The notes: generated by a model not told the origin, from the letters alone. A DNA stretch of 11,403 bases from Candidatus Nitrosopelagicus sp. (GCA_012964965.1 DTTB01000041.1:1-11403); one strand, 5' to 3'. Shown: positions 1 through 6,912, numbered from the stretch's first letter. Numbers and translations are program-made.

Positions 1-80
1 CTACCATTTTTTAGTGTGGTCTCTTGTGGATCTTTAATTTCCCTTTTCTCCCTACATTTTACACAATATGCAGTTGCCAT
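1..80 (-). CDS. DUF5679 zinc-ribbon protein, 5' part only (cut by window edge)
   Basis: Reading the minus strand from the ATG at 80-78 gives an open frame to the window edge, with 26 complete codons. The protein begins MATAYCVKCREKREIKDP and continues TTLKNG. This CxxC knuckle followed by a KR-E-KDP segment and LKNGR is the N-terminal signature of the DUF5679 family, short proteins that usually finish with a second CxxC and so are taken to bind zinc. The second knuckle would lie outside the window. Biochemical function is unknown. The start is supported by an AT-rich box (GATAAATA on the minus strand, 105-112) centred about 28 nt upstream, the spacing of a leaderless archaeal transcript. The gene is divergent from the one at 310. 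Confidence 0.75.
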   Translation of the reverse strand, partial: MATAYCVKCREKREIKDPQETTLKNG

Positions 81-104
81 TATATCATTGAACGAGCATC
101 GTCG

Positions 105-112
105 TATTTATC
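105..112 (-). promoter_or_regulatory. TATA-like box for the DUF5679 gene
   Basis: On the minus strand the bases read GATAAATA. The centre lies about 28 nt before the ATG at 80, the distance expected if transcription starts at or next to the start codon. No purine-rich ribosome site precedes that ATG. This is inferred from spacing and composition only. Confidence 0.45.
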
Positions 113-280
113 AAGACTCTGTAAATTTTTTTTAGCTAGTGACTAGATGTGTGTATATTTTTTACGTGATAATTAGATCATATATAACCTATTCCGGTAA
201 AATTTGATATTTTTGGATTTATTATAGGCAATCAGAAATAATTGAATTTTTTTTTAAATTAATATGAATAAAGGACTGAT

Positions 281-288
281 TATAAATA
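281..288 (+). promoter_or_regulatory. TATA box for the gene at 310
   Basis: TATAAATA is a near-ideal archaeal TATA box, centred about 25 nt upstream of the ATG at 310. No Shine-Dalgarno motif is seen between it and the ATG (the sequence is mostly T and A), so a leaderless mRNA is likely. The rest of the 81-309 gap is AT-rich and shows no further gene. Confidence 0.6.
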
Positions 289-309
289 ACAAATTTTTAT
301 ATTTTTTAG

Positions 310-807
310 ATGGCATCAAAGAAGGGCATTGCAGTAACTATAGCTATTCTTGTTGGTGTTGTAGCAGCTAGTTTTCTGGTTTATCTGATTCCAGAGAATA
401 CTGATATGAAACTTGTTGTATCAGATTTTGAAAAACATCTAGATGATATCGACGAAAGAACCTCAATATTGTCAACAGGTATTGAAAAATCATTTGAGGA
501 TTTAATTAATCATAAGTTATCTCCCAAAGAATATTTTGTTACTGCAGGAGTTACTCAATCACAAGTGAATTCATTAATAATCGAACTGACTTTAAGTGGT
601 GCATCACAAGAATGGACCGCGAGCTATAAAACTTATGTCGATGCATTGAAAAAACTGAATGAGCAGATTACTGAGACTATTATTGTTGCAAATTTGATGA
701 AAGATGATGATAATTCAGATTCTGTTAATGAAATAATTTCTAAAATACATGAATTAAGGGCAGAGTTACTGAACCTCATTGAAAAATCAGATAATTTAAG
801 ACCGTAA
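310..807 (+). CDS. Membrane-anchored protein, one N-terminal TM helix and coiled-coil domain, unknown function
   Basis: I do not recognise a named family. The 165-aa protein starts with a short positive stretch (ASKKG) and one hydrophobic helix at about residues 6-27, rich in V, A, I and G. This is followed by a polar, mostly helical region of about 135 residues with regular leucine/isoleucine spacing and many E, K and D, which suggests a coiled coil. By the positive-inside rule the long domain would lie outside the membrane. The hydrophobic segment could be a signal peptide, but no clear cleavage motif follows it, so an anchor is more likely. There are no cysteines or obvious catalytic motifs. 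The ATG start sits about 25 nt after a strong TATA box. The next gene on the strand has its own promoter, so this looks monocistronic. Confidence 0.7.
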   Translation: MASKKGIAVTIAILVGVVAASFLVYLIPENTDMKLVVSDFEKHLDDIDERTSILSTGIEKSFEDLINHKLSPKEYFVTAGVTQSQVNSLIIELTLSGASQEWTASYKTYVDALKKLNEQITETIIVANLMKDDDNSDSVNEIISKIHELRAELLNLIEKSDNLRP

Positions 808-852
808 AACACAGTCACAAATACTATTAATAATATTCAGAATTGTGGGAAA

Positions 853-862
853 TATTAAAAAC
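853..862 (+). promoter_or_regulatory. TATA-like box for the DUF373 gene
   Basis: The bases TATTAAAAAC are centred about 26 nt before the ATG at 884. That spacing favours ATG 884 over the in-frame TTG at 869, which would lie only about 11 nt from the box and so upstream of the expected transcription start. Confidence 0.5.
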
Positions 863-883
863 TAATTTTTGTATAGTATTATA

Positions 884-2008
884 ATGCCACGTAGTAAACT
901 GCAAAGGGATATTGAGGCTTCAGTTGCCACAAATTTACTGGTTATTTGTGTGGACAGGGATAATGATGTAGGAAAAAAGGCTGGGATTTCAACTCCCGTG
1001 GTTGGAAGAAATGCTTGTATTGAAGCAGCACAAAGATTGGCGCTTGAAGATCCTGAAGATGCAGATTCTAATGCAATATTTTCTGCAATAAAAACATATG
1101 AAGATTTGGTTAGTAGTGGTTACAAAGCCCAGGTAATTACAGTAGCCGGTACAGAAACTAGGAGTGTACAGGGAGACGAAAAAATTGCTTCAGAGATAAA
1201 ATCAGTATTAAGTAAATTTTCTGCAGATGGAGCTGTGATAGTTTCTGATGGTGAAGATGACGAAATGGTTATTCCTATTATTCAAAACGTAATTCCGGTT
1301 GTATCAATACAAAGAGTAGTTATGAAAGTTAGTAGAACGATTGAGCATTCCTATGCGGTGTTTGGTAAATTCCTAAAAATGGTAGTGTACGATCCAAGAT
1401 ATTCAAAGTTCTTTTTAGGCGTACCAGGTATTTTATTATTGATTGGTGGAATTGGAGTACTTACCGGATATACAGCTGAAATTTTTGCTGTATTAGTAGG
1501 TATTCTTGGCGGTGCATTTTTGATCAGGGCATTTGATATCGATAAAGCATGGTCTAACTGGGCAAAGCCTACGCCGGAAGGATTTATTCGGTTATTTACG
1601 TTGATCACTGGACTGATTTTAATAGCTGGATCAATACCGGCTGGTATAACTAATGTTGGCGCAGAAAATCTTTCCGCTGATGTAGGAATTATTAATATTA
1701 TTACTAACAATGTTGTTATAGGACAATTTGTTTCAGGTATGATTCCATTTTTATGGATTGGTATTGGTACGATATTTGTAGGAATTCTGTTTAACAATTG
1801 GTTAAACAGAAAATTAAGACATATCAGTGATATTCTTAGAGTGATTGTCCTGGTTTCTCTATACCCAACTGTATATCAGTTTACAAATATACTAATCTAC
1901 GGAGAAAGCTCATTCACCTTACTATTGCCTCTAGTAATAGGTTTTGGAGTGACAGCCGCATCTGCAACTCTCTTGATCCGTAGATATAGAAAAAAGAAAG
2001 ACAGTTAG
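884..2008 (+). CDS. DUF373 family membrane protein
   Basis: This matches the archaeal DUF373 family of integral membrane proteins, whose function is not established. The N-terminal half is soluble. It begins with a beta strand and acidic loop (LLVICVDRDNDVG) and includes the family's TPVVGRNA and SDGEDDE motifs and an IQRVV segment, an alpha/beta arrangement with clustered acidic residues that could bind a metal or nucleotide. From roughly residue 175 to the end there are about six hydrophobic helices, closing with a basic tail (RRYRKKK). The protein is 374 aa from ATG 884; an in-frame TTG at 869 would add five residues, but the TATA box position argues against it. The cis-prenyl transferase gene follows 88 nt later on the same strand, so a role linked to membrane lipid carriers is possible but unproven. 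Confidence 0.85.
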   Translation: MPRSKLQRDIEASVATNLLVICVDRDNDVGKKAGISTPVVGRNACIEAAQRLALEDPEDADSNAIFSAIKTYEDLVSSGYKAQVITVAGTETRSVQGDEKIASEIKSVLSKFSADGAVIVSDGEDDEMVIPIIQNVIPVVSIQRVVMKVSRTIEHSYAVFGKFLKMVVYDPRYSKFFLGVPGILLLIGGIGVLTGYTAEIFAVLVGILGGAFLIRAFDIDKAWSNWAKPTPEGFIRLFTLITGLILIAGSIPAGITNVGAENLSADVGIINIITNNVVIGQFVSGMIPFLWIGIGTIFVGILFNNWLNRKLRHISDILRVIVLVSLYPTVYQFTNILIYGESSFTLLLPLVIGFGVTAASATLLIRRYRKKKDS

Positions 2009-2096
2009 AATAATAAAAATTTCTTTCATGTTGGATAGAATCTTTTTGCAATAACACATATCAGTCTCTCTAAATCTAATCGTATAGGAAAGGTGA

Positions 2097-2894
2097 GTGA
2101 ATATTAACGGAATACTAAATCTAGCATTGAATTTGTCTGGACTCTACAGATTTTACGCTAAAAGACTGGAAAAAGAAGTTGTGGAAGGAGATGTACCTAA
2201 CCATATAGCTATAGTTCTAGATGGTAATCGTAGATGGGCAAAACGAAATTTAATCATGCCAAAACATGGTCATTTTAATGGTGCAAATGCGGTTGAGAAC
2301 CTTCTTGACTGGTGTGAGGAATTTGATATAAAAATCATAACGCTATATGTTCTATCAGTTGAAAACTTGGAAAGAAAAAATGAGGAACTTGACTATCTAT
2401 ACGAGTTAATTGAAACACGGCTGGAAAAGCTCTACAATGATCCCAGAATTCATAAAAACCAAATGAGAGTTAAAGCAATAGGACGAATTGAGTTATTGCC
2501 AGATTCGATAAAAAATGTGCTGTCAAGATTAGATGATGCAACAAAAGGTTATGATAAGCATTTTCTCAATATTGCGCTTGCATATGGTGGTCAAAATGAA
2601 CTAGTTGATGCAGTTAAAAAGATTGGTTATATGATAAAAGATGGAAAGTTAGATGCCAAAGACATCAACAAAGATGTGATTGAGGCAAACCTGTATACTT
2701 CTCATCTTCCACAACCATCAGCTGATATGATTCTAAGAACTTCGGGTGAAAAAAGAATGAGTGGGTTTTTGATGTGGCAAAGTGCATATAGCGAATTGGT
2801 TTTTCTGGATGTTTTTTGGCCGGAATTCAGAAAAATTGATCTTATGCGAGCTATACGCACATTTCAGAAAAGAAAAAGACGTGTAGGAAAATAA
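2097..2894 (+). CDS. uppS: Cis-prenyl transferase (undecaprenyl/dolichyl-type diphosphate synthase)
   Basis: The enzyme condenses isopentenyl diphosphate units in cis onto an allylic diphosphate. In archaea this makes the long polyprenyl carrier used for N-glycosylation and surface glycan assembly. At 265 aa it has normal family length. Visible motifs are LDGNRRWAKR (catalytic Asp42; the usual Met before it is Leu here), HGHFNGA, the SVENLER segment corresponding to the family's S-x-EN block, and near the C-terminus ILRTSGEKRMSGFLMWQSAY followed by ELVFLDVFWPEF (Arg214 and Arg220 bind diphosphate). The N-terminal 33 residues form an amphipathic helix, common in archaeal members. The start is GTG at 2097; no ATG fits before the conserved block. 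The bases AGGTGA directly before it resemble a ribosome site but are unusually close. A Nudix gene follows 29 nt downstream. Confidence 0.93.
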   Translation: MNINGILNLALNLSGLYRFYAKRLEKEVVEGDVPNHIAIVLDGNRRWAKRNLIMPKHGHFNGANAVENLLDWCEEFDIKIITLYVLSVENLERKNEELDYLYELIETRLEKLYNDPRIHKNQMRVKAIGRIELLPDSIKNVLSRLDDATKGYDKHFLNIALAYGGQNELVDAVKKIGYMIKDGKLDAKDINKDVIEANLYTSHLPQPSADMILRTSGEKRMSGFLMWQSAYSELVFLDVFWPEFRKIDLMRAIRTFQKRKRRVGK

Positions 2895-2899
2895 AATAA
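2891..2899 (+). promoter_or_regulatory. Possible TATA box overlapping the uppS stop codon
   Basis: ATAAAATAA contains the uppS TAA stop and is centred about 29 nt before the ATG of the Nudix gene. It could give that gene a separate leaderless transcript, although read-through from uppS is equally possible given the 29-nt gap. Confidence 0.35.
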
Positions 2900-2923
2900 T
2901 GGGACTAGACAAACCCTTCAATT

Positions 2924-3343
2924 ATGATAAATGAGACATCTGCTGGTATAGTTTTCTTTCTAAGTGTTTCATCTGAAAATCAATTTCTTCTGCTAAATTA
3001 TCCACAAAAACATTGGGATTTTGTAAAAGGAAAAATCGAAAAAAATGAGCAAGTACGAGAAACTGCTAGAAGAGAGGCAGAGGAAGAAACTGGTATTACT
3101 GATTTTAAGTTCATAGATGGTTTTGAAGAATATATAGAATATGATTTTAGGTTTAAAAGTGAAGTTATTCATAAAAAAGTTATTTTTTTTCTGGCAAAGA
3201 CAGATACAAAAACAATAAGATTATCTAACGAACATTTTGATTATATTTGGTTAGGATACAATGACGCTTTGAAAAAAATTACACATGAAAATGCTAAAAA
3301 TGTGTTAACAAAAGCGAATAAATTTTTGCTAAATGCAAGATAA
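2924..3343 (+). CDS. Nudix hydrolase (MutT/Ap4A hydrolase-like)
   Basis: Nudix enzymes hydrolyse nucleoside or other diphosphates linked to a moiety X, using divalent metal held by the Nudix box. The box is complete at residues 36-58: Gly36, Glu42, then REAEEETGI with Arg50-Glu51, Glu54-Glu55 and Gly57. The WDFVKG lead-in and the small size (139 aa) resemble the diadenosine tetraphosphate hydrolase branch. The later FEEYIEYDF and KVIFFLAKT segments fit that branch too. Substrate cannot be told from sequence. The ATG at 2924 is 29 nt after uppS. The last 15 nt overlap the convergent pyrF gene. A prenyl-diphosphate substrate is an idea raised only by the neighbour. Confidence 0.9.
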   Translation: MINETSAGIVFFLSVSSENQFLLLNYPQKHWDFVKGKIEKNEQVRETARREAEEETGITDFKFIDGFEEYIEYDFRFKSEVIHKKVIFFLAKTDTKTIRLSNEHFDYIWLGYNDALKKITHENAKNVLTKANKFLLNAR

Positions 3344-4069
3344 CTGTAATTGTTTTGCTGTATTTGCAGGATTCTTTGAATTAAGAATTGTTCTTCCCAC
3401 AATTAAAAAATCACTTCCATTAGCGATTGTCTCTTTTATTTTTCCTCCCTGTGTTCCAATACCAGGTGAATAAATACTCAACTTTTTACCAGTAATTTTT
3501 TTGCACTTGCTTATGATTTTTGGAAAAGTTGCACCTACAATTATTCCATCTGCTTTGGAAGATATAGCCCACTTTAGAAACAATTGGTATAACGGCATAG
3601 TTTTAGAATTATTTGGAGATTTTACATTCATGTCGTAAGATATCTTGGCTTCAGGTGCACTCATATGACATAATACAATTACACCCTTGTCCTGTTTATG
3701 TGCAGTGGTAACAATTTTTTTTAGGCTTTCAATACCCATAATTGGATTTACTATAACAGCATCGAATCCAAAATTCCATAATGTCTTTGTGGCTATTTCA
3801 TTTGTGTTTCCTATATCATTTAGTTTGATATCAGCAATTGTTTGAAGACCGTATTGATGTGCAGTTTTATTGATTCTTATAATTTCTTTTTTTCCTAATG
3901 GTAAAAGCAGGTGGAAATTCAGTTTAATCGCACATAGATATTTGTGTAATGTTTTGATGTTTTGGACTGTATGCGGAACAAGTTTCTTATCTCTCAGATC
4001 ATAATCGTTAGCAAGAATAATTCTACTTTGCTTAGAAGATTTGAGAATTCTAGTTTTGAATTTGGTCAT
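3329..4069 (-). CDS. pyrF: Orotidine 5'-phosphate decarboxylase
   Basis: This enzyme performs the last step of UMP synthesis, OMP to UMP plus CO2, in the cytoplasm as a TIM barrel. The catalytic array is intact: Asp22 (LANDYD), Lys49 (AIKLNFH), and DIKLNDIGNT with Asp80, Lys82, Asp85 and Thr89. The phosphate grip is visible as SPGIGTQGG (201-209) and VGRTI with Arg226. At 246 aa it is slightly longer than typical archaeal forms (about 210-230 aa), owing partly to a basic N-terminal extension. The ATG at 4069 lies 20 nt inside the upstream unknown gene, so translation may be coupled. The 3' end overlaps the convergent Nudix gene by 15 nt. With purA two genes upstream, this forms a nucleotide-synthesis cluster. 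Confidence 0.93.
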   Translation of the reverse strand: MTKFKTRILKSSKQSRIILANDYDLRDKKLVPHTVQNIKTLHKYLCAIKLNFHLLLPLGKKEIIRINKTAHQYGLQTIADIKLNDIGNTNEIATKTLWNFGFDAVIVNPIMGIESLKKIVTTAHKQDKGVIVLCHMSAPEAKISYDMNVKSPNNSKTMPLYQLFLKWAISSKADGIIVGATFPKIISKCKKITGKKLSIYSPGIGTQGGKIKETIANGSDFLIVGRTILNSKNPANTAKQLQLSCI

Positions 4070-4715
4070 AGTTGACCAATGGGTGTGTGTCGTGTAGTTT
4101 AACTATTTTGATGTAAGAGTAACCATGTTCAGCAGTATTATCTACAAAGATAGGCAGTGTTGCATTAGTTGTTGTATGCCTTAAAAATGGTTTATTTGGT
4201 TCCTCGTTTAATGATACATAACAGAAATACGAATCTCCATCCTCATTGAAGTTAAGAAATACGCCAATCAACCATTTTCCCTTAAATGGAAATGTAAATA
4301 GTGGAAATGGTGCTTCCTCAAAACCATAACTAAGTTTTGCTAGGCTTCCCAAGTCTTCAAATTCAATTGGTTGATATTTTTCAGCAACATCATTGGGTGA
4401 TGCTTGAAGTGATTTCGGTAATGATTTAATTTTTACAATTGGTGAAAATAGCTTTGAAGTATCCATAGCAGAATCTACCATTAAAGACTCTTCTTTGCCT
4501 GATTTGAAACCGTAGCTGAGAAACTGGCCAAATTTTTCAATGGGAGTATAGTAAATGACAGGACTTTCTTTAAGCATGTCCATTTGTACTGAAAGAACTT
4601 TCTTTCCTTTATGCTCATGAAGAAATGATACCCTAGTAGCTCTTTCTAACGCACAAACTAGTCTAGAAAATTCTAAAGGTGAGTTTACCTCAATATAGTT
4701 TGGAAATTTATTCAT
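4050..4715 (-). CDS. Unknown 221-aa soluble protein between purA and pyrF
   Basis: I do not recognise the family. The protein is 221 aa, with no signal peptide or membrane helix, and mixed alpha/beta composition rich in aromatic residues. Segments that look conserved-like are the start NKFPNYIEVNSPLEFSRLV, the ALERATRVSFLHEHKGKK stretch, and several beta-strand-like runs such as FPLFTFPFKGKWLIGVFL and YFCYVSLNEEP. There are only two cysteines and no clear nucleotide-binding or metal motif. It starts 46 nt after purA ends and overlaps pyrF by 20 nt, so it probably shares a transcript with pyrF. A TTTAAT-type stretch about 28 nt upstream of its ATG (around 4743) could be its own promoter. The operon position hints at, but does not show, a role related to nucleotides. 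Confidence 0.75.
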   Translation of the reverse strand: MNKFPNYIEVNSPLEFSRLVCALERATRVSFLHEHKGKKVLSVQMDMLKESPVIYYTPIEKFGQFLSYGFKSGKEESLMVDSAMDTSKLFSPIVKIKSLPKSLQASPNDVAEKYQPIEFEDLGSLAKLSYGFEEAPFPLFTFPFKGKWLIGVFLNFNEDGDSYFCYVSLNEEPNKPFLRHTTTNATLPIFVDNTAEHGYSYIKIVKLHDTHPLVNYDQIQN

Positions 4716-4761
4716 AAAAAATTAAGAATAAACACCAAATTAAAGTATAACCAAAAAATGA

Positions 4762-5763
4762 TTATGGCCTAAGGTCTATAACATCATCTATCAGTGGACC
4801 AGTGCCAATAAGCGTGACTGGCACTTTTAGTTTGTCTTCAATATTTTTTATAAAAGATTTAGCCTTGTTATCCAATTCGCCAATAGATTTTACGCCTGCA
4901 CATTCAGGAAATCTTACATCTAATTTTGTGATGGCTATTTGAGTTGCAGAATTAAGCATTATTGCCCTCAATGCTAATGCAAAATTGAATTCTGCTGCAC
5001 GCCTAGGTCTACCCGTGACTGTTCCGAATTCAGCCCATCCTCTCTGCTCAGTTTCATTAGCATCAAGCTCATTAGGCATGGGTCCAGTTCCAACACGCGT
5101 TAAGTATGCTTTAAACACAACTAGAACTTCATTGACATTTTTTGGTCCCAAGCCAATATCAGCACATATACCTGACGCAGTCACATCCTTAGACGTAACA
5201 TATGGGTAAGTGCCATGCCATAGTGAAAGATGAGTACCTTGAGTGCCTTCTACTAGAACATTTTCTTGATTTTTCAGCGCGGAATTAATTTGATCGGGTA
5301 CATCTGTTATGTAGGAAGAGAGTGACTCAACATCTTTTGCCATCTTCAAGGTTCTCATAGCACGTTCAGCGTTTGCTGGACCAGTTCCTGAACCAGTGCT
5401 TCCAATCTTTTCTTTTAGTCTGCCTTTAGAATCTTGGTCTAAATGATTTTGCTCTATTATTCCACAATGCTTATCCAATAATGCCCTGTCTGAAACACCA
5501 AATTCTTGTATTTCTTTAAAAAAGATTTCAGGGTTAACAACTACACCAGGTCCAATCATAACTTTGGCGTTTTTGTTTAGAAATCCACTTGGTAACATGC
5601 GAACCTTGTAAGTAGTATTACCATCTTTGATTGTATGCCCCGCATTTGGTCCAGCTCCCCCACGAACAACAATTGAGGGATTATCTTTTTTTGACAAATA
5701 TGAGATAATTTTTCCCTTACCTTCATCGCCAAAGAAGCCACCTACTGCTACAGTTGAGGGCAT
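4762..5763 (-). CDS. purA: Adenylosuccinate synthetase, archaeal short form
   Basis: PurA joins IMP and aspartate using GTP to make adenylosuccinate, the first committed step to AMP. The family signature GDEGKGK is at residues 12-18 (catalytic Asp13), NAGHT at 40-44 (His43), and the IMP/GTP loop GSTGSGTGP at 121-129. Further on are VEGTQGTHLSLWHGTYPYVT, the RVGTGPMPNE segment and TGRPRRAAEFN. At 333 aa it is about 100 residues shorter than bacterial PurA (about 430 aa) but matches the compact form known from archaea, so it is not truncated. The ATG at 5763 is supported by an AT-rich box centred about 28 nt upstream, in a short gap shared with the divergent gene at 5820. It leads the minus-strand cluster purA, unknown, pyrF. 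Confidence 0.95.
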   Translation of the reverse strand: MPSTVAVGGFFGDEGKGKIISYLSKKDNPSIVVRGGAGPNAGHTIKDGNTTYKVRMLPSGFLNKNAKVMIGPGVVVNPEIFFKEIQEFGVSDRALLDKHCGIIEQNHLDQDSKGRLKEKIGSTGSGTGPANAERAMRTLKMAKDVESLSSYITDVPDQINSALKNQENVLVEGTQGTHLSLWHGTYPYVTSKDVTASGICADIGLGPKNVNEVLVVFKAYLTRVGTGPMPNELDANETEQRGWAEFGTVTGRPRRAAEFNFALALRAIMLNSATQIAITKLDVRFPECAGVKSIGELDNKAKSFIKNIEDKLKVPVTLIGTGPLIDDVIDLRP

Positions 5764-5786
5764 ACAAAATTGCTACAATTTTCATC

Positions 5787-5795
5787 TATTTATTT
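5787..5795. promoter_or_regulatory. AT-rich box that may serve as TATA element in both directions
   Basis: TATTTATTT lies about 28 nt from the purA ATG on the minus strand and about 29 nt from the ATG at 5820 on the plus strand. The gap between the two start codons is under 60 nt, too short for two separate promoters of ordinary size, so one AT-rich stretch may be used twice. This is inferred from position only. Confidence 0.4.
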
Positions 5796-5819
5796 CAACA
5801 ACAAGTTATGGTTAATACC

Positions 5820-6302
5820 ATGTTACAAACAGTGGTTATATTGTCTGAACCAAATTACGCAGGAAATATAATAATAAATCTTGCAAGCCTGCCAGATTTT
5901 CTTAGGAAGCCCATTCTTAAGAAAAGAATGATGGAATTTTTCTCAATGTCAGAACCTGATAAATCAGAAATCATCAATAATGCGCTAGAAGCTGGACCGA
6001 CTATACCATTTCCAAATTTTTCAAAACTGTTCAAAACATGGCTCGAAGTACTTTGCACAGTTTCTGAAGAAAATAGAAACGCGATGTTTTCAAATTATAT
6101 CAAGCATATAATCAACTCACCCCAAAAGATAATTGCGTTTAATCTAGATGGCATTCTTGAAATATTTTTGAGCTTGGAGGACTCAAATCAGAAGATTGTA
6201 TCAACCTCAATTCAAAATGCGATTAAAAATATAGATCAAGATTCAAAAAGGAAACTAATTTTACTGATTCCAGAAAATGCTAGAAAAATAGTTGGTTTTT
6301 AG
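5820..6302 (+). CDS. Unknown all-helical protein (160 aa), HEAT-like
   Basis: I do not recognise a named family. The sequence is almost entirely predicted helix with short loops: LASLPDFLRKPILKKRMMEF, then FSKLFKTWLEVLCTVSEENR, then a leucine/isoleucine-rich helix pair ending in KRKLILLIPENARKIVG. Pairs of amphipathic helices with this spacing are seen in HEAT-like scaffolds, but no repeat is clear enough to call. There is no membrane helix and no catalytic motif. ATG 5820 fits the promoter spacing. ATG 5808, in frame, would add four residues (MVNT). The gene is divergent from purA, and its stop overlaps the end of the convergent YggX-like gene by 4 nt. Confidence 0.65.
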   Translation: MLQTVVILSEPNYAGNIIINLASLPDFLRKPILKKRMMEFFSMSEPDKSEIINNALEAGPTIPFPNFSKLFKTWLEVLCTVSEENRNAMFSNYIKHIINSPQKIIAFNLDGILEIFLSLEDSNQKIVSTSIQNAIKNIDQDSKRKLILLIPENARKIVGF

Positions 6303-6577
6303 GCAGGTTGTTCTTCTGGATTTCTATTTTCTTCGTTTGAATAATCAATAATGTCTCCCTCAGGAGTTAATACACCAACGAACACCTTTTCATGTTTTTT
6401 TAGTAGTTTTCGATGATCCTTTAATGACATATCTAACCTCATTTCATTTATTACCATAACACGGCTCTCTTTCCATTCACCCCAGCATTTGGTACAACAG
6501 GGATAAGAAGATGGAACAGGTTCTAATTCTTCATTATCAGGAATTTCATTTTTACATTTGGTACAAGTACGGGTCAT
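6299..6577 (-). CDS. Zinc ribbon plus YggX-like (Fe(II)-trafficking family) protein
   Basis: The 92-aa protein has two parts. Residues 1-31 carry cysteines C5, C8, C27, C28 and C31 in a CxxC...CCxxC layout, a probable zinc ribbon. Residues 31-67 (CWGEWKESRVMVINE, RLDMSLKDHRKLLKKH) line up by eye with the bacterial YggX family core, whose E. coli member has [20 protein letters not shown] and HRKLLEQEM. The family is linked to protection of iron-sulfur clusters against oxidants and to iron handling, mainly from bacterial genetics. The acidic C-terminal tail (SNEENRNPEEQ) is not part of that core. The ATG at 6577 has an AAATAAA-type box about 27 nt upstream (6601-6607). The gene could alternatively act mainly as a zinc-ribbon protein; the YggX resemblance covers about 37 residues. 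Confidence 0.75.
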   Translation of the reverse strand: MTRTCTKCKNEIPDNEELEPVPSSYPCCTKCWGEWKESRVMVINEMRLDMSLKDHRKLLKKHEKVFVGVLTPEGDIIDYSNEENRNPEEQPA

Positions 6578-6600
6578 GTTTTAGTTAATTTGTCACTCCT

Positions 6601-6607
6601 TTTATTT
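6601..6607 (-). promoter_or_regulatory. TATA-like box for the YggX-like gene
   Basis: On the minus strand this reads AAATAAA within a longer A-run. It is centred about 27 nt before the ATG at 6577, consistent with a leaderless start. Confidence 0.4.
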
Positions 6608-6652
6608 TTTTCAGATCAGTAGTAATAATAGATAATATGTTGAACATAACAT

Positions 6653-6862
6653 ATGAAGATAAAATGTCCGAAGTGTAAGTGTGTTGCTGAACTAACTCCA
6701 GATTTTACTTTAGTTACTTGTACAAAATGTGATTTGGAGATGAGTTATGGTGAATATATTAAGTATCTTGCACATGCTGATTCAACATATTCTGACATAC
6801 TCGGAGATTATACTGGAAGTACTGAGGGTCAAAAAGCAGGTACATTAGATGAGTGGGATTAA
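6653..6862 (+). CDS. Small zinc-ribbon protein (69 aa)
   Basis: The protein starts MKIKCPKCKCVAEL and has a second knuckle VTCTKCDLEM. Cysteines C5, C8, C23 and C26 form a classical CxxC-x14-CxxC zinc ribbon, with an extra cysteine at position 10. After the ribbon comes GEYIKYLAHADSTYSDILGD, then a polar acidic tail ending LDEWD. Such tiny ribbons are common in thaumarchaea and usually lack a known role; protein or nucleic-acid binding is the generic expectation. The frame is complete from ATG 6653 to TAA. It is divergent from the YggX-like gene, with a 75-nt gap holding AT-rich stretches (TAATAATA around 6623-6630) at a plausible promoter distance. Confidence 0.75.
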   Translation: MKIKCPKCKCVAELTPDFTLVTCTKCDLEMSYGEYIKYLAHADSTYSDILGDYTGSTEGQKAGTLDEWD

Positions 6863-6902
6863 CATTATGGAATTAGAAAGTAAGAAAACTTGTTCTCAAA
6901 CC

Positions 6903-6912
6903 TTATTTAAAA
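6903..6912 (+). promoter_or_regulatory. TATA box for the seven-TM protein gene
   Basis: TTATTTAAAA is centred about 25 nt before the TTG at 6933. Because an in-frame TAA lies immediately before that TTG (6930-6932), this box and the stop together fix the start with good confidence and indicate a leaderless transcript beginning at a TTG codon. Confidence 0.6.

Noticed and set aside
241..256. Long T-run before the 310 gene as a terminator
   Set aside because: No plus-strand gene ends upstream of it in the window, and the minus-strand gene reads away from it; it is probably just AT-rich promoter DNA.
264..309. ATG at 264 as a start for the gene at 310
   Set aside because: It is in a different frame from the coding sequence at 310 and lies upstream of the TATA box.
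869..883. TTG at 869 as DUF373 start
   Set aside because: It lies only about 11 nt from the TATA-like box; ATG 884 has the right distance.
1351..1797. 148-codon open frame on the minus strand inside the DUF373 gene
   Set aside because: It lies wholly opposite the hydrophobic helices of a clear family member; its proline- and isoleucine-rich translation is the expected mirror of such codons, and it has no promoter or homologous motif.
4985..5209. 74-codon plus-strand frame inside purA
   Set aside because: It is the complement of conserved PurA motifs (TGRPRRAAEF and others), with no support of its own.
5754..5807. Upstream TTG extension of the helical protein into the purA start
   Set aside because: It would overlap the purA start codon and both promoters, and the added residues show no domain; ATG 5808 or 5820 fits better.
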